Numbered from the stretch's first letter, positions 1-9,269 are shown. The stretch: DNA of 64,000 nucleotides from Heterotrichella gracilis (GCA_032358255.1 JAULBX010000002.1:1-64000); one strand, 5' to 3'. A program made the numbers and translations. The notes: generated by a model not told the origin, from the letters alone.

Positions 1-1134
1 GTTGTGGATGCTAACGGTTGTACTTTTGGGCCACAAACCATTATCGTTAATGTGAGACCGGCACTCATTGCTGTGGGATCTTCGAGTACAATATGCGATA
101 CAAAAACACTTACATTAAAACCAACTATTGTAAGTCCGGGTAACGGCGGAACTTATAGCTACATGTGGAGCAACGCAACAACCGGACCTGTTGCAACAGT
201 AACTGCTAATTATGCGGCAAACCCGAATACGTATACCGTAGTTGTAGATGATGGTTGTTCTATACCAAACACATCGGCTATATTTACTGTATATGTTAAT
301 CCAACACCAAACGCAACTTTTACACCTGTAAAAAGTGAAGGTTGTGCGCCATTAACTGTTCAATTTACAGGTCTTGGTGATTCAACAACTACGAATCCAA
401 ATCCGTTCTTCTGGACATTTAGTGGCGGAAGTGTTCCTGCGAGTGCAGCATTAAATCCGCAAAATATTACGTTTGCAGATGCAGGAACTTATTCATTAAC
501 ATTAACGGTAACAAATAAATATGGCTGCCAACAATTTATGAGTGATCCAATTGCTGCCATTGCTTATCCTGTGCCGGTTGCAGGTTTCTTCCCAACACCA
601 CAAAGTGCAAGCTTGTTAGAGCCTACAATTAATTTTACAAATACATCTACAGGAGCAGTTCAGTATGTATGGGATTTTGGTGACTATAGCTATCCAGCAA
701 CGAACTCATCTTATGCTGTTAGTCCAAATCATCTTTACAATAACGTTGGACAGTACCAGATCTATATGGTTGCAATTAACTCATTCGGTTGTAAAGATAC
801 TGCAGTTACTACTATCGATATCACTCCTGACATGGGTATCTATATCCCAAATGCATTTACACCGGATAAGAACGGACGCAACGATGTATTTATGCCTTAT
901 GGATATGGTATAAGCGAAGAAAATTATAAAATGCAGATCTTTGATCGTTGGGGTGAATTGATCTTTACTTCAACTGATTTTAGAAAAGGTTGGGATGGTA
1001 GCGTAAAAGGTTCGGATATTAACGCTGATAGAGGGGCGGCGCAAGATGGTGTTTACATTTATAAGATACAAATAACCGATCTTGAAAATAACAAGAAACT
1101 TTATGTTGGGCATGTGACCTTACTGAAACAATAA
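1..1134 (+). CDS. PKD-repeat surface protein with CHU_C-type T9SS tail (5' partial)
   Basis: The frame is open from the first base, so only the C-terminal ~377 residues are present. Two PKD-like beta-sandwich repeats are visible (about residues 100-190 and 195-275; the second has the typical WDFGD core). The last ~95 residues begin PNAFTPDKNGRNDVF and contain IFDRWGELIF and GWDG. This is the signature of the gliding-motility-associated C-terminal domain (CHU_C, type B T9SS sorting domain). The protein is therefore expected to be exported across the outer membrane by the T9SS and held at the surface or released. The function of the missing N-terminal part is unknown; such proteins are often large adhesins. 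A bidirectional hairpin lies just after the stop. Family assignment is secure; any substrate is unknown. Confidence 0.9.
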   Translation, partial: VVDANGCTFGPQTIIVNVRPALIAVGSSSTICDTKTLTLKPTIVSPGNGGTYSYMWSNATTGPVATVTANYAANPNTYTVVVDDGCSIPNTSAIFTVYVNPTPNATFTPVKSEGCAPLTVQFTGLGDSTTTNPNPFFWTFSGGSVPASAALNPQNITFADAGTYSLTLTVTNKYGCQQFMSDPIAAIAYPVPVAGFFPTPQSASLLEPTINFTNTSTGAVQYVWDFGDYSYPATNSSYAVSPNHLYNNVGQYQIYMVAINSFGCKDTAVTTIDITPDMGIYIPNAFTPDKNGRNDVFMPYGYGISEENYKMQIFDRWGELIFTSTDFRKGWDGSVKGSDINADRGAAQDGVYIYKIQITDLENNKKLYVGHVTLLKQ

Positions 1135-1151
1135 TTAAAAAAGATTCAAAT

Positions 1152-1183
1152 AAAAAAGCCTCTCGGAAATGAGAGGCTTTTTT
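1152..1183. terminator. Bidirectional rho-independent terminator
   Basis: A 13-bp perfect stem (1152-1164 with 1171-1183) has a GGAAAT loop, an A-run on the left and a T-run on the right, so it can work on either strand. It sits between convergent genes ending at 1134 and 1206. Confidence 0.9.
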
Positions 1184-1205
1184 ATTTTTACGCAACAACA
1201 CAAAT

Positions 1206-2264
1206 TTATTTCTTTCCAGTATTTTCTTTTGCAATGACAACAAATACAGGAAAGTGATCACTGTAGCCACCGGTATATGTACCACCACTGTAAGTTCTAA
1301 ACGGATAATCTTTATAATTTCCAAAATCGGCTTTTAAATACGCTTTATTAAAAACCCTTACAGTATAATATTGCCAGGTTTCATATTTTTTTGGGAACCA
1401 GGTTTTATTTAAAATTACTTGGTCAAACAAATTCCAACTATCCTGCCAGGCCAACGTGCCAGTGCCATCATTATATAAAGGCTCCATTGGATTAAAATAC
1501 TGATCGTCTTTACATTTAGCGAAGTCGCCACTAGTATTTATCACTTCCTTAATACAAACATTAACCGGATCATCATTAAAATCGCCAACTAAAGTAACTT
1601 TCGCATTAGGATCTGCTTTTGTGACACTGTCCATAATGTGTCTCGCAACTTTTGCGGCAGCGTTCCTGTTTGGCCTGCTTTTTAATTCGCCTCCTCTTCG
1701 TGACGGCCAGTGATTTACCAATACAGTTAATGGTTCGCCTAAAAACGAACCACTTACCACTAAAATGTCGCGGGTTTTGTGAGCCGTATCTGTTACATAA
1801 GGTATGTGATATGAAACTGCTTTAATAACCTTAAAATAAGAAGGATTGTAGATAAAAGAAGGGTCAACACCACGCGTATCCGGCCCTTCAATATGTACAA
1901 TTTGATAATTACGTTTTTTCAACCTTGGAGAATTTACCAGATCCTGCACAACACTTTTATTTTCAATTTCACACAAACCTAAAATGGCCAAACCATCTGG
2001 CGTTGCATCGGTTGCCATTTGCGAAATAACTTCTGCCAGGCGATCTATTTTAGTACGGTAACGTGGTCCGTTCCAAGCGTTTGTTCCTGAAGGCGTAAAG
2101 TCCTCATCGTTTTTCCATTGATCATTTAATGTATCGTATAAATTCTCTACATTCCAGAATCCAATGGCGGATACAAAATATTTTTTATCCTTCTCCAATT
2201 TCTGGCAATACGAATAGGAGGTAACTGCAATGAACGCAGCAAATAATATTATTTTTAATTTCAT
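1206..2264 (-). CDS. Secreted endonuclease/exonuclease/phosphatase-family enzyme
   Basis: 352 residues. The ATG at 2264 gives a classical signal peptide (MKLKIILFAAFIAVTSYSYC); the frame is open further upstream but adds a poor N-terminus. Motifs of the DNase I-like EEP fold are present in order: GFWNVENLYD (35-44), the metal-binding glutamate in CEIEN (98-102), NHWPSRRGG (184-192), GDFNDDP (227-233) and the catalytic SDHFP near residue 335. The family cleaves phosphodiester bonds in nucleic acids, nucleotides or phospholipids with Mg2+. With a signal peptide it should act in the periplasm or outside the cell. It is transcribed divergently from a TonB receptor and two OB-fold lipoproteins, which suggests a substrate-scavenging role for that locus (inference). 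Non-nuclease phosphatase activity is possible. Confidence 0.88.
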   Translation of the reverse strand: MKLKIILFAAFIAVTSYSYCQKLEKDKKYFVSAIGFWNVENLYDTLNDQWKNDEDFTPSGTNAWNGPRYRTKIDRLAEVISQMATDATPDGLAILGLCEIENKSVVQDLVNSPRLKKRNYQIVHIEGPDTRGVDPSFIYNPSYFKVIKAVSYHIPYVTDTAHKTRDILVVSGSFLGEPLTVLVNHWPSRRGGELKSRPNRNAAAKVARHIMDSVTKADPNAKVTLVGDFNDDPVNVCIKEVINTSGDFAKCKDDQYFNPMEPLYNDGTGTLAWQDSWNLFDQVILNKTWFPKKYETWQYYTVRVFNKAYLKADFGNYKDYPFRTYSGGTYTGGYSDHFPVFVVIAKENTGKK

Positions 2265-2282
2265 AATTCTTTTTAAGAGAGC

Positions 2283-2310
2283 CAAAAGTAATAAATAAAA
2301 GCCGCTCAAA
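2283..2310 (-). promoter_or_regulatory. Possible Bacteroidota promoter for the secreted EEP enzyme
   Basis: On the minus strand TTTG (2310-2307) is followed after 16 nt by TACTTTTG (2290-2283), a match to the -7 box TAnnTTTG. The box lies 18 bp before the chosen ATG at 2264. Spacing is one base short of the 17-23 nt usually quoted. Confidence 0.45.
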
Positions 2311-2482
2311 TGTTAAATGAATATTTTCTTCGGTTAGCAATTCTAATTTTGCCATGCTTATAAGCAAACCCATGTATCCACTCATAATTAAACTAGCATT
2401 TAAACCGTTTTAACATTTAGACTTAATATTTTAGGTAATATTTTGTTGACAATTTGCTAATAATGCAATACTTAAATAACTA

Positions 2483-2490
2483 TATATTTG
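2483..2490 (+). promoter_or_regulatory. -7 box-like element upstream of the TonB receptor operon
   Basis: TATATTTG matches TAnnTTTG exactly. The nearest TTTG upstream (2453-2456) is 26 nt away, longer than usual, so the -33 element is uncertain. If it is used, the transcript has a leader of about 190 nt. Confidence 0.35.
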
Positions 2491-2554
2491 CCACGATTTA
2501 GTCAGAAGTGATCATCCTTGAGGTAATATAGAGACTCTCTTTATACTCCCGAAA

Positions 2555-2609
2555 CCGCTTCATAATAGTTAGAAATAATTAGGATGAAGGCGGAAAAAAC
2601 TCCATCCTA
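2555..2609 (+). promoter_or_regulatory. Competing hairpins in the TonB receptor leader (attenuator-like)
   Basis: CCGCTTCAT (2555-2563) can pair with ATGAAGGCGG (2584-2593, one bulged G). TAGGATG (2580-2586) can instead pair with CATCCTA (2603-2609), which is followed by a T-rich stretch. The two helices share bases 2584-2586 and exclude each other, as in terminator/antiterminator switches. The T-tract is interrupted, so termination efficiency is doubtful. Confidence 0.35.
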
Positions 2610-2685
2610 TTTTATATTTAAACTGTTTTCTAAATATTACTTTTTTAAAATTTAAAAATAAAACAATATTTAATAAATTAGCTAA

Positions 2686-5235
2686 ATGATAAATTTTATA
2701 AAGCTCAAAAATTTTATTTGTCTTGCCTTTTTTCTTTTTACAGGAACTACTTTTGCACAGGTTTCTCAGGCGGATTCTACAATTACTTCAGATCAAAAAG
2801 ATAGTTTAGATAACTCTTTTAATATTCCTGTTTTTAATGCTACCGGTGGCGATATTGATTCTGATATTGGCCAACAGGAAACATCATCATTATTGCAATC
2901 AAGCCGCGACCTTTTTGCGCAGTTTGCCATCTTTCATTTTAATTCTGCACGTTATCGCATAAGAGGTTATTCAAACGAAAATCTGTTAATGATGATAAAT
3001 GGTATTGATATTAATAATCCTGAAATTGGCTTTGCCGCATTTGGCGAATGGGGAGGCTTATATGGCGCAGCGCCTTTTAGCGAATATAGACTTGGAAACG
3101 GTGCCTCGCGTTATGGATTTGCCGGTCCTGCAGGATATAATAATTTTGATTCAAAGGCATCTTCTTTCAGAAAAGGCACACGTATTTCTTATGGAACCAC
3201 AAACAGAAATTTCAGACATCGTACATCCATATCGCACTCAACAGGTATGATGCAAAATGGTTGGGCATTTAGATTAATGGCAAGTACTACTTCGGGCGAC
3301 CAGGTTTATGTTCCAGGTACATACATCCAGGCAAATACTTTTTTTATGAGTTTGGATAAAAAAATAAATAATAAAAATCTATTGTCTCTCACAGGTTATT
3401 ATTCTCCATCAGAAATTGGCGGCCGCTCAAGCGCACAACTAGAGGCTTACGAACTTACTGGTGATCATTATTACAACCGATCGTGGGGATATCAAAATGG
3501 TAAGGTTAGAAACTCCGTTGTTCGCAAATCAAACAGACCAACATTTATGTTAACACATGTTCTTACACCAAAAAACACATCCAAATTAACTACGACTTTA
3601 TTCTTTAATACCGGAAAGTCGAGCGTGTCAGGAATAAACTGGAACAACTCTCCAAATCCATGGCCTGATTATTACAGATATTTTCCAAGCTATTTTTACA
3701 ACCAGGGGCTAACTGAACAAGGTGATGCACAAAAAGCATTGTGGGAAAATGATGTAAACACACAACAGATGAACTGGGACAGAATGATTGCTATGAATCA
3801 GGATAACCTATACACGCCTCCATCACAAGTTGGACAAGGTTTAAATACCGGCGAAACAAGATCGAGATATATTCTTGAAGACAGAGTTGAAGATCTTAAA
3901 AACATTGTTTTAAGTTCTGTATTTAATAAACGCATTGACAATTTATTTATTAGTGCTGGTGTAAATGGCAATATTTACCGTAACCATAAATATAAAACCA
4001 TGAATGATCTTTTAGGTGGTACTTTTTGGTTAGACTACGATCAGTTTGCGCAAAATCTTGGTGTTAGCTCTTCATTTCAACAAAATAATCTTGCTAACCC
4101 GGATCAAAAAATTTATAAAGGCGATAAATTTGGTTACGATTTTAATATCAACATTAATAAAGCACAGGCTTGGACACAAGCGGAATACAGCGTTGGCCAT
4201 TTTGATGTATATGGCGGGCTTCAATTCTCAAACATGCAGGTTTGGAGAGAAGGATTTGTTGCAAACGGAAAATTTCCAACCACCAGTCAAGGAAAAAGTC
4301 AAATAATCTCTTTCACAAATTATGGTGTTAAAGGTGGTATCACCTACAAGATAAACGGTAGAAATTTCATTACTGCTCATGGAAGTTTTTTAACTCGTCC
4401 GCCAGAGGTAAATACGATGTTCATTTCTCCTGAAACAAGAAACGATATTACACAAGGTGTTACATCAGAACAAGTGGCAAGCTATGAATTTAGTTATCTT
4501 CTTAAATCTCCAAACTTTAAAGCAAGAGCAACTTATTATAATACTTCTATCAATAACCAAAGTAATATGCGTATTTTTTGGTATGATATTTATAATTGCA
4601 ATGTTAATTATTTTTTAACCGGCTTAAACGAAAAACACCAGGGTGTTGAGCTAACACTTGAGAAAGTGTTATTTACCTCTCACATTTTACAAGGTGTTTT
4701 TGGTTATGGAAATTATTATTACACCAATCGCCCTAAAGCACAAGCATGGCAATCAAATAACAATACTGAACTATACACAAACAGAACTATTTATTGGAAA
4801 GATTATTACGTCGGAGGCACGCCTCAGCTTGTTAGCGGTTTTACATATAAATACATGGGCAAAAAATCCTGGAACGCAAGTGCAACCTTTAATTATTTTG
4901 GCGAATCATACATTATGACAAACCCAGACCGAAGAACAGAGGACGGGCTGGTTCCATATCAACAAGGAGATGAACAAATGAACGATGTAATTGATCAGGA
5001 AAAATTACCTGATTTTTACACTGTTAATTTAAATGCATCAAAATCTTTCAGGATAAAAGGTAAGTATTATTTAAATTTTAATGGCGGCATAAATAATTTA
5101 TTGAATAATACAAACGCTTTGAATTTTGGGTATGAGCAAATGCGTTGGGATGTTGGCCAGTTAAACAGGTTTCAAAATAAATACCAATACATGATGGGTT
5201 TAACCTACAGGGTAAATGTTAGCTTTAGTTTTTAA
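2686..5235 (+). CDS. TonB-dependent outer-membrane receptor (EEP/OB-fold locus)
   Basis: 849 residues with a signal peptide ending near TTFAQ (residue 25). A plug domain follows (about 60-165), with YRIRGYSNENLLMMINGIDI typical of a TonB receptor plug and a long beta-barrel to a C-terminal phenylalanine (VNVSFSF). There is no N-terminal carboxypeptidase-like domain, unlike the other two receptors in this window. It should import a substrate across the outer membrane using TonB energy. It is the first gene of an operon with two lipoproteins (19 and 16 bp gaps) and faces a secreted EEP-family enzyme. The likely substrate is a product of that enzyme or what the OB-fold lipoproteins bind (inference). 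It is not a SusC, because no SusD is present. Confidence 0.88.
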   Translation: MINFIKLKNFICLAFFLFTGTTFAQVSQADSTITSDQKDSLDNSFNIPVFNATGGDIDSDIGQQETSSLLQSSRDLFAQFAIFHFNSARYRIRGYSNENLLMMINGIDINNPEIGFAAFGEWGGLYGAAPFSEYRLGNGASRYGFAGPAGYNNFDSKASSFRKGTRISYGTTNRNFRHRTSISHSTGMMQNGWAFRLMASTTSGDQVYVPGTYIQANTFFMSLDKKINNKNLLSLTGYYSPSEIGGRSSAQLEAYELTGDHYYNRSWGYQNGKVRNSVVRKSNRPTFMLTHVLTPKNTSKLTTTLFFNTGKSSVSGINWNNSPNPWPDYYRYFPSYFYNQGLTEQGDAQKALWENDVNTQQMNWDRMIAMNQDNLYTPPSQVGQGLNTGETRSRYILEDRVEDLKNIVLSSVFNKRIDNLFISAGVNGNIYRNHKYKTMNDLLGGTFWLDYDQFAQNLGVSSSFQQNNLANPDQKIYKGDKFGYDFNININKAQAWTQAEYSVGHFDVYGGLQFSNMQVWREGFVANGKFPTTSQGKSQIISFTNYGVKGGITYKINGRNFITAHGSFLTRPPEVNTMFISPETRNDITQGVTSEQVASYEFSYLLKSPNFKARATYYNTSINNQSNMRIFWYDIYNCNVNYFLTGLNEKHQGVELTLEKVLFTSHILQGVFGYGNYYYTNRPKAQAWQSNNNTELYTNRTIYWKDYYVGGTPQLVSGFTYKYMGKKSWNASATFNYFGESYIMTNPDRRTEDGLVPYQQGDEQMNDVIDQEKLPDFYTVNLNASKSFRIKGKYYLNFNGGINNLLNNTNALNFGYEQMRWDVGQLNRFQNKYQYMMGLTYRVNVSFSF

Positions 5236-5254
5236 TTGATAAATAATTCATACT

Positions 5255-6505
5255 ATGAAAAAAAATATTGTAAATCTCTTTTTATTGCTGTCTCTTTTTT
5301 TGGGAATTGTTTCCTGTAAAAGAAAAGGCGAAATGCCTCCAGTAAAACCAAAGGCCCCTTCATTAACAATTGCTGAACTTAAAGCGATAGCAAGCTGCAC
5401 AAACAGTTGCCAAAAAGTATTTACAACAGATACCTATTTATCTGGAGTAGTTCTAGCAGATAACGCAGCGGGTAATTTTTACAAAGAAACATTCATAAGA
5501 GATGCAACTGGTGCGATACATTTAACATTAAAGACTGCTCCACCTATTTTTGTAGGTGATAGTATTCGTGTTAACATGAAAGGACTGAGCATTGGTTACA
5601 ATACTACAACCTTAATGTTAGAACTAGATTCTATTGATCCTGACAGATCGATGATAATACTTGGCAAAGGTGTTTATCCTCAACCAAAAGTAATGGACGT
5701 AAATTTAATAAGTTCGCCAGGGTACTATGCAAGCTTGCTAAATGACCTCGTAGTAATTAATGGAATTGGTTTTGCACCAGCAGATACAAACCAGATATAT
5801 GTACCTATTAATTCTACTACTTCTAATCGCCAAATGTTTACCTGTGGCGGAGACGCCATTACATTAAGAACAAATAGCTACGCCACTTTCTCAGGACAAA
5901 AAATACCAGGCAAATTTGGTAACATTATTGGTATTGCAACAGGCTACGGAAGCACCAAACAATTAGTGATAAGAAACACAACGGAATGGAGCATGAATTC
6001 GCCAAACTGTGTTATACCTGGAGTTTATCTTAAAAAGAATTTTAATGATAACTTAATAACCAGTGGTGGGTGGACCACCCAAAACGTATCGGGAAATATT
6101 AACTGGACTACGTCAACACTTGGGTCTTGGGCTAACAAACCTTATGGGCAAATAACCAATTTTGTTTCCGGCAACCAGGCTTGCGAAACATGGCTAATTT
6201 CTCCGCCAATGAATCTTTCCGGCGCAACAAATCCTGTGCTGAGCTTTCAAAATGCGTGTAATTATTCCGGTCCGGTTCTAGAATTGATGATATCCACAAA
6301 TTATACTTCTGGCTCACCGTCAACGGCAACGTGGGCGCCATTAACATTTACTCTTTCAACCGGAGGGTTTGCTTTTGTAAGTTCAGGCAATATATCTCTT
6401 AACGCATATAAAACAACCGGTGTAACCATTGCATATAAATATACGGGGACATCAACTTCCGGGAAAACCTGGGAAGTAGATGATATTTCCGTAATAGAAA
6501 ATTAA
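5255..6505 (+). CDS. Lipoprotein with DUF5689-like OB-fold and choice-of-anchor J domains
   Basis: 416 residues with a type II signal peptide: the lipobox ends at Cys21 (GIVSC), followed by basic residues. Residues ~35-245 resemble the DUF5689 family (OB-fold-like, with TFIRDATGAIHLTL and VGDSIRVNMKG). Residues ~255-416 form a choice-of-anchor J-like beta-sandwich (NFNDNLITSGGWTT, TWLISPPMNLSG, WEVDDISVIEN). DUF5689 proteins are Bacteroidota lipoproteins of unproven function; the OB fold is common in nucleic-acid binding. It lies 19 bp after the TonB receptor and is paralogous to the next gene. It may be a surface substrate-binding partner of that receptor, taking the place a SusD would hold (inference). 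Confidence 0.8.
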   Translation: MKKNIVNLFLLLSLFLGIVSCKRKGEMPPVKPKAPSLTIAELKAIASCTNSCQKVFTTDTYLSGVVLADNAAGNFYKETFIRDATGAIHLTLKTAPPIFVGDSIRVNMKGLSIGYNTTTLMLELDSIDPDRSMIILGKGVYPQPKVMDVNLISSPGYYASLLNDLVVINGIGFAPADTNQIYVPINSTTSNRQMFTCGGDAITLRTNSYATFSGQKIPGKFGNIIGIATGYGSTKQLVIRNTTEWSMNSPNCVIPGVYLKKNFNDNLITSGGWTTQNVSGNINWTTSTLGSWANKPYGQITNFVSGNQACETWLISPPMNLSGATNPVLSFQNACNYSGPVLELMISTNYTSGSPSTATWAPLTFTLSTGGFAFVSSGNISLNAYKTTGVTIAYKYTGTSTSGKTWEVDDISVIEN

Positions 6506-6521
6506 TTTAGTAAAAACGAAA

Positions 6522-7781
6522 ATGAAAAAATTAAATACACTGTTTTCCCTTCTGCTTCTTACATCTGTTTTAATTACCGGATGTAAAAAAAAGTTTGATA
6601 ACCCTGCTCCAAAAACTCCGCCACCAGTAAGTGGGTATATTACTATTGATTCAATTATTAAGAGATATAATGCTTATTACGCAGTGCCCCCAGATAGGGT
6701 TTATAAATTTAAAACAGATGTAAATGTTGTTGGAGTTGTTACTGCTGATGAAATAAGTGGTAATCTTTATAAATCAGTTTATATTAAAGATGCGACTGGT
6801 GGCATGAAAATTAATTTAACTTATTCGGGTGGCTTATATGTTGGTGATAGTATCCGTATTAATTTAAATGGTGTTAAGTTAAATAGTTATGGTATGCAGA
6901 TACAACTCGATTCCATTGATCTTGAAAGAAGCGTACATAAAATTGCGACAGGTTTAATTGTAAAGCCAAGAAAAGTTAACTACACTCAATTGATCACGAT
7001 GAACCCTTCGGTAAATCAATTGTATTATCAATCAGAATTAGTAGAGTTAGATTCTCTTGAGTTTGACAACGGTTCAAAAGGTCAAACATTTGCAGATGCC
7101 ATTGGAAAAGCTTCAGCAAACCTTGTATTAATAACTCCAAGTTCTATTCCAACTATTTTAAGAAGTTCTGGCTATTCAAATTTTGCAGCTGCTTTGGCAC
7201 CTTGCGGAAAATTAAACCTGGTGGCTATTGTTGGGCAGTATAACGGTACAATTCAACTTACCTTGCGTCAGTTTAGTGATATTAAAGCAACCTCTACGGG
7301 TACCTGTCCTTTACTTACTAAAAATTTTAATGATAATAATGTATTAAGCGGTGGCTGGAGCAATTTAAATGTAACAGGAACAGTTAACTGGTCATCTTCT
7401 TCGGCAGGTGGTGCGTCAACGCCATATGCATCTATTTCAAATTTCCCATCTAACCAAACATGCGAAACCTGGTTAGTTTCACCACGTATAGATCTATCAG
7501 CTGTTAATAACCCTGTACTTAATTTTATGAACGCCACTAATTATGGGCCTTCACCATTAACCTTAATGGTATCTACAGATTATACAGGCGGCCCGGTAGG
7601 TTCAGCAACCTGGGCACCGTTAACGTTCAACCAATCAACTGGTGGTTTTAACTTTGTAAATTCCGGAAACATCTCTTTAAGCGCATATAAAACAAATAAC
7701 GTTACTATTGCTTTTAAATACAGCGCATCGGGTTCCGGCGCTACATGGGAATTAGACAATATTGTTCTTTTTGATCTTTAA
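6522..7781 (+). CDS. Second DUF5689-like/anchor J lipoprotein (tandem paralogue)
   Basis: 419 residues, with a lipobox at LITGC (Cys21). The architecture is the same as the gene 16 bp upstream: an OB-fold region (SVYIKDATGGMKINL, VGDSIRINLNG) and a C-terminal choice-of-anchor J domain (NFNDNNVLSGGWSN, TWLVSPRIDLS, WELDNIVLFDL). The C-terminal halves are clearly more alike than the N-terminal halves, so the pair arose by duplication followed by divergence of the probable ligand-binding part. It ends the operon; a strong bidirectional terminator follows. Function is unknown, probably binding of the same class of extracellular ligand as its neighbour (inference). Confidence 0.8.
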   Translation: MKKLNTLFSLLLLTSVLITGCKKKFDNPAPKTPPPVSGYITIDSIIKRYNAYYAVPPDRVYKFKTDVNVVGVVTADEISGNLYKSVYIKDATGGMKINLTYSGGLYVGDSIRINLNGVKLNSYGMQIQLDSIDLERSVHKIATGLIVKPRKVNYTQLITMNPSVNQLYYQSELVELDSLEFDNGSKGQTFADAIGKASANLVLITPSSIPTILRSSGYSNFAAALAPCGKLNLVAIVGQYNGTIQLTLRQFSDIKATSTGTCPLLTKNFNDNNVLSGGWSNLNVTGTVNWSSSSAGGASTPYASISNFPSNQTCETWLVSPRIDLSAVNNPVLNFMNATNYGPSPLTLMVSTDYTGGPVGSATWAPLTFNQSTGGFNFVNSGNISLSAYKTNNVTIAFKYSASGSGATWELDNIVLFDL

Positions 7782-7803
7782 TAAAAATACTGTGGTATAA
7801 AAC

Positions 7804-7837
7804 AAAAAAGCCTTTCAAATTTATGAAAGGCTTTTTT
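7804..7837. terminator. Bidirectional rho-independent terminator
   Basis: A 13-bp perfect stem (7804-7816 with 7825-7837), an 8-nt loop, and A- and T-runs on the two sides. It lies between the convergent lipoprotein and phosphohexomutase genes. Confidence 0.9.
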
Positions 7838-7855
7838 GTTGTTTAATTTTTTTAT

Positions 7856-9262
7856 TTATCCTAGTAAAACTTTTTTTGCGTCTGCTAAAATATCCATCGC
7901 TTTTTCTTGTGTGGCCGCTTCCGCATAAGTTCTTAAAACAGGCTCTGTGCCACTAGCGCGAATCATTAGCCATGTATTTTCATCAAAGAAAAATTTGTAA
8001 CCATCAAGGTCATCAATGCGCGACACTTTATACTTACCAAATTCTTTGTAAGAATTATTTTTACAATTTTGCAATACTTTATTTTTTATAACTTCATCAA
8101 TATAAAGGTCGTTACGCTCGAAAGAAAAAGTACCGGTAATAGCATATACTTCTTCAATTAATTCGTTCAACGATTTTCCGGTCTTGGCCATGAATTCCCA
8201 AATGGTCAATCCCATCCAGATGCCATCACGCTCAGGAATGTGGCCTTTAATAGCAATACCTCCACTCTCTTCTCCTCCAACCAAAACATCTTCGGCAACC
8301 ATAATACTGCAGATATATTTAAAACCAATTTTAACTACATCTAACGGCAAGCCGTAATGCGCGCACATATTTTTAATTTTAACGGTTGTACTAAAAGCTG
8401 TTGCAACCTTACCGGTTTGGTTCTTGTATTTTACAAGGTAATGTATCAACAACAAAATAATATGATGGGAGTCAACAAAATTTCCTTGCCCATCATACAA
8501 TCCAATTCTGTCTGCATCGCCGTCAGTAGCAAGTCCACAAGAAATATTTCCTTTTTGTTTAATAAAATTACTAAACTCTAAAAGGTTTTTATGAATTGGC
8601 TCTGGCGCCTGACCGTGAAAGCCCGGGTTATGGTCATTATGCAGATGATAGATCTCCGGAAATAAGCGCGTCATTACACGCTGACCTGCACCAAACATTG
8701 AGTCATAGGCCAAATTTAAATTTGCATTTTTTATTGCCTTGAGATCAAAATTGGCTTCTACATGTTGAATGTAAAGATCTTCTAAAGGAACTATCTGCAG
8801 ATCTCCTTTTTTTTCCGCGACTGCGAGATCAACAGAGTTATAATCAATTGAACATTTTTCAGGAATGTCATTTTCAATTTCCTGAACTAATTCGGGGCCA
8901 AGTGGGCCGCCATAATGTGCTTTAATTTTGTAACCGTTATACGTTGGCGGATTGTGGCTTGCGGTAATAATAATTCCTAAATGGGTTTTATACTTTACGC
9001 AGCCTAAAGAGATCATAGGTGTGCTTATAAAATCTTTTGCAAGCAAAACTTTTACACCATGAGCAATAAATACTTTGGCAGTTACTTCTGCAAACATGGG
9101 GCCGGCAAAACGGCAATCGTGACCCACAACTACAATTGGATTTTTGTTGCTTTTAACTAACCATTTTGCAGTAGCCTCGGTAACTCGTGCAACATTCTCT
9201 TCTGTAAAATCCCGTGCGATAATTGCTCTCCAACCATCTGTTCCAAATTTTATCTTTGTCAT
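7856..9262 (-). CDS. Phosphoglucomutase/phosphomannomutase family protein
   Basis: 468 residues. All four active-site loops of the alpha-D-phosphohexomutase superfamily are present: the phosphoserine loop TASHNPP (Ser102), the Mg2+ loop DGDADR (247-252), the sugar-binding loop GGEESGG (329-335) and the phosphate-binding loop RASGTEP (435-441). It interconverts hexose 1- and 6-phosphates in the cytoplasm for glycogen, LPS or exopolysaccharide precursors. Substrate preference (glucose or mannose) cannot be read from the sequence. It is the last gene of a minus-strand operon after greA and a HIT protein, with a gap of 7 bp. Confidence 0.93.
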   Translation of the reverse strand: MTKIKFGTDGWRAIIARDFTEENVARVTEATAKWLVKSNKNPIVVVGHDCRFAGPMFAEVTAKVFIAHGVKVLLAKDFISTPMISLGCVKYKTHLGIIITASHNPPTYNGYKIKAHYGGPLGPELVQEIENDIPEKCSIDYNSVDLAVAEKKGDLQIVPLEDLYIQHVEANFDLKAIKNANLNLAYDSMFGAGQRVMTRLFPEIYHLHNDHNPGFHGQAPEPIHKNLLEFSNFIKQKGNISCGLATDGDADRIGLYDGQGNFVDSHHIILLLIHYLVKYKNQTGKVATAFSTTVKIKNMCAHYGLPLDVVKIGFKYICSIMVAEDVLVGGEESGGIAIKGHIPERDGIWMGLTIWEFMAKTGKSLNELIEEVYAITGTFSFERNDLYIDEVIKNKVLQNCKNNSYKEFGKYKVSRIDDLDGYKFFFDENTWLMIRASGTEPVLRTYAEAATQEKAMDILADAKKVLLG

Positions 9263-9269
9263 AAATATT

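Larger units (their letters stand above)
2265..2685. other. 421-bp divergent intergenic region with structured leader
   Basis: No gene is visible here. It contains a possible promoter for each flanking gene and, on the plus side, a structured leader of about 200 nt (2491-2685) upstream of the TonB receptor. No match to a riboswitch class I know was recognised. Confidence 0.6.

Noticed and set aside
1019-1324. 101-residue minus-strand open frame spanning a terminator
   Set aside because: It crosses a strong terminator and overlaps two well-supported genes in other frames.
2500-2620. Cobalamin, TPP or SAM riboswitch upstream of the TonB receptor
   Set aside because: The conserved core sequences I know for these classes are absent, although the region can fold.
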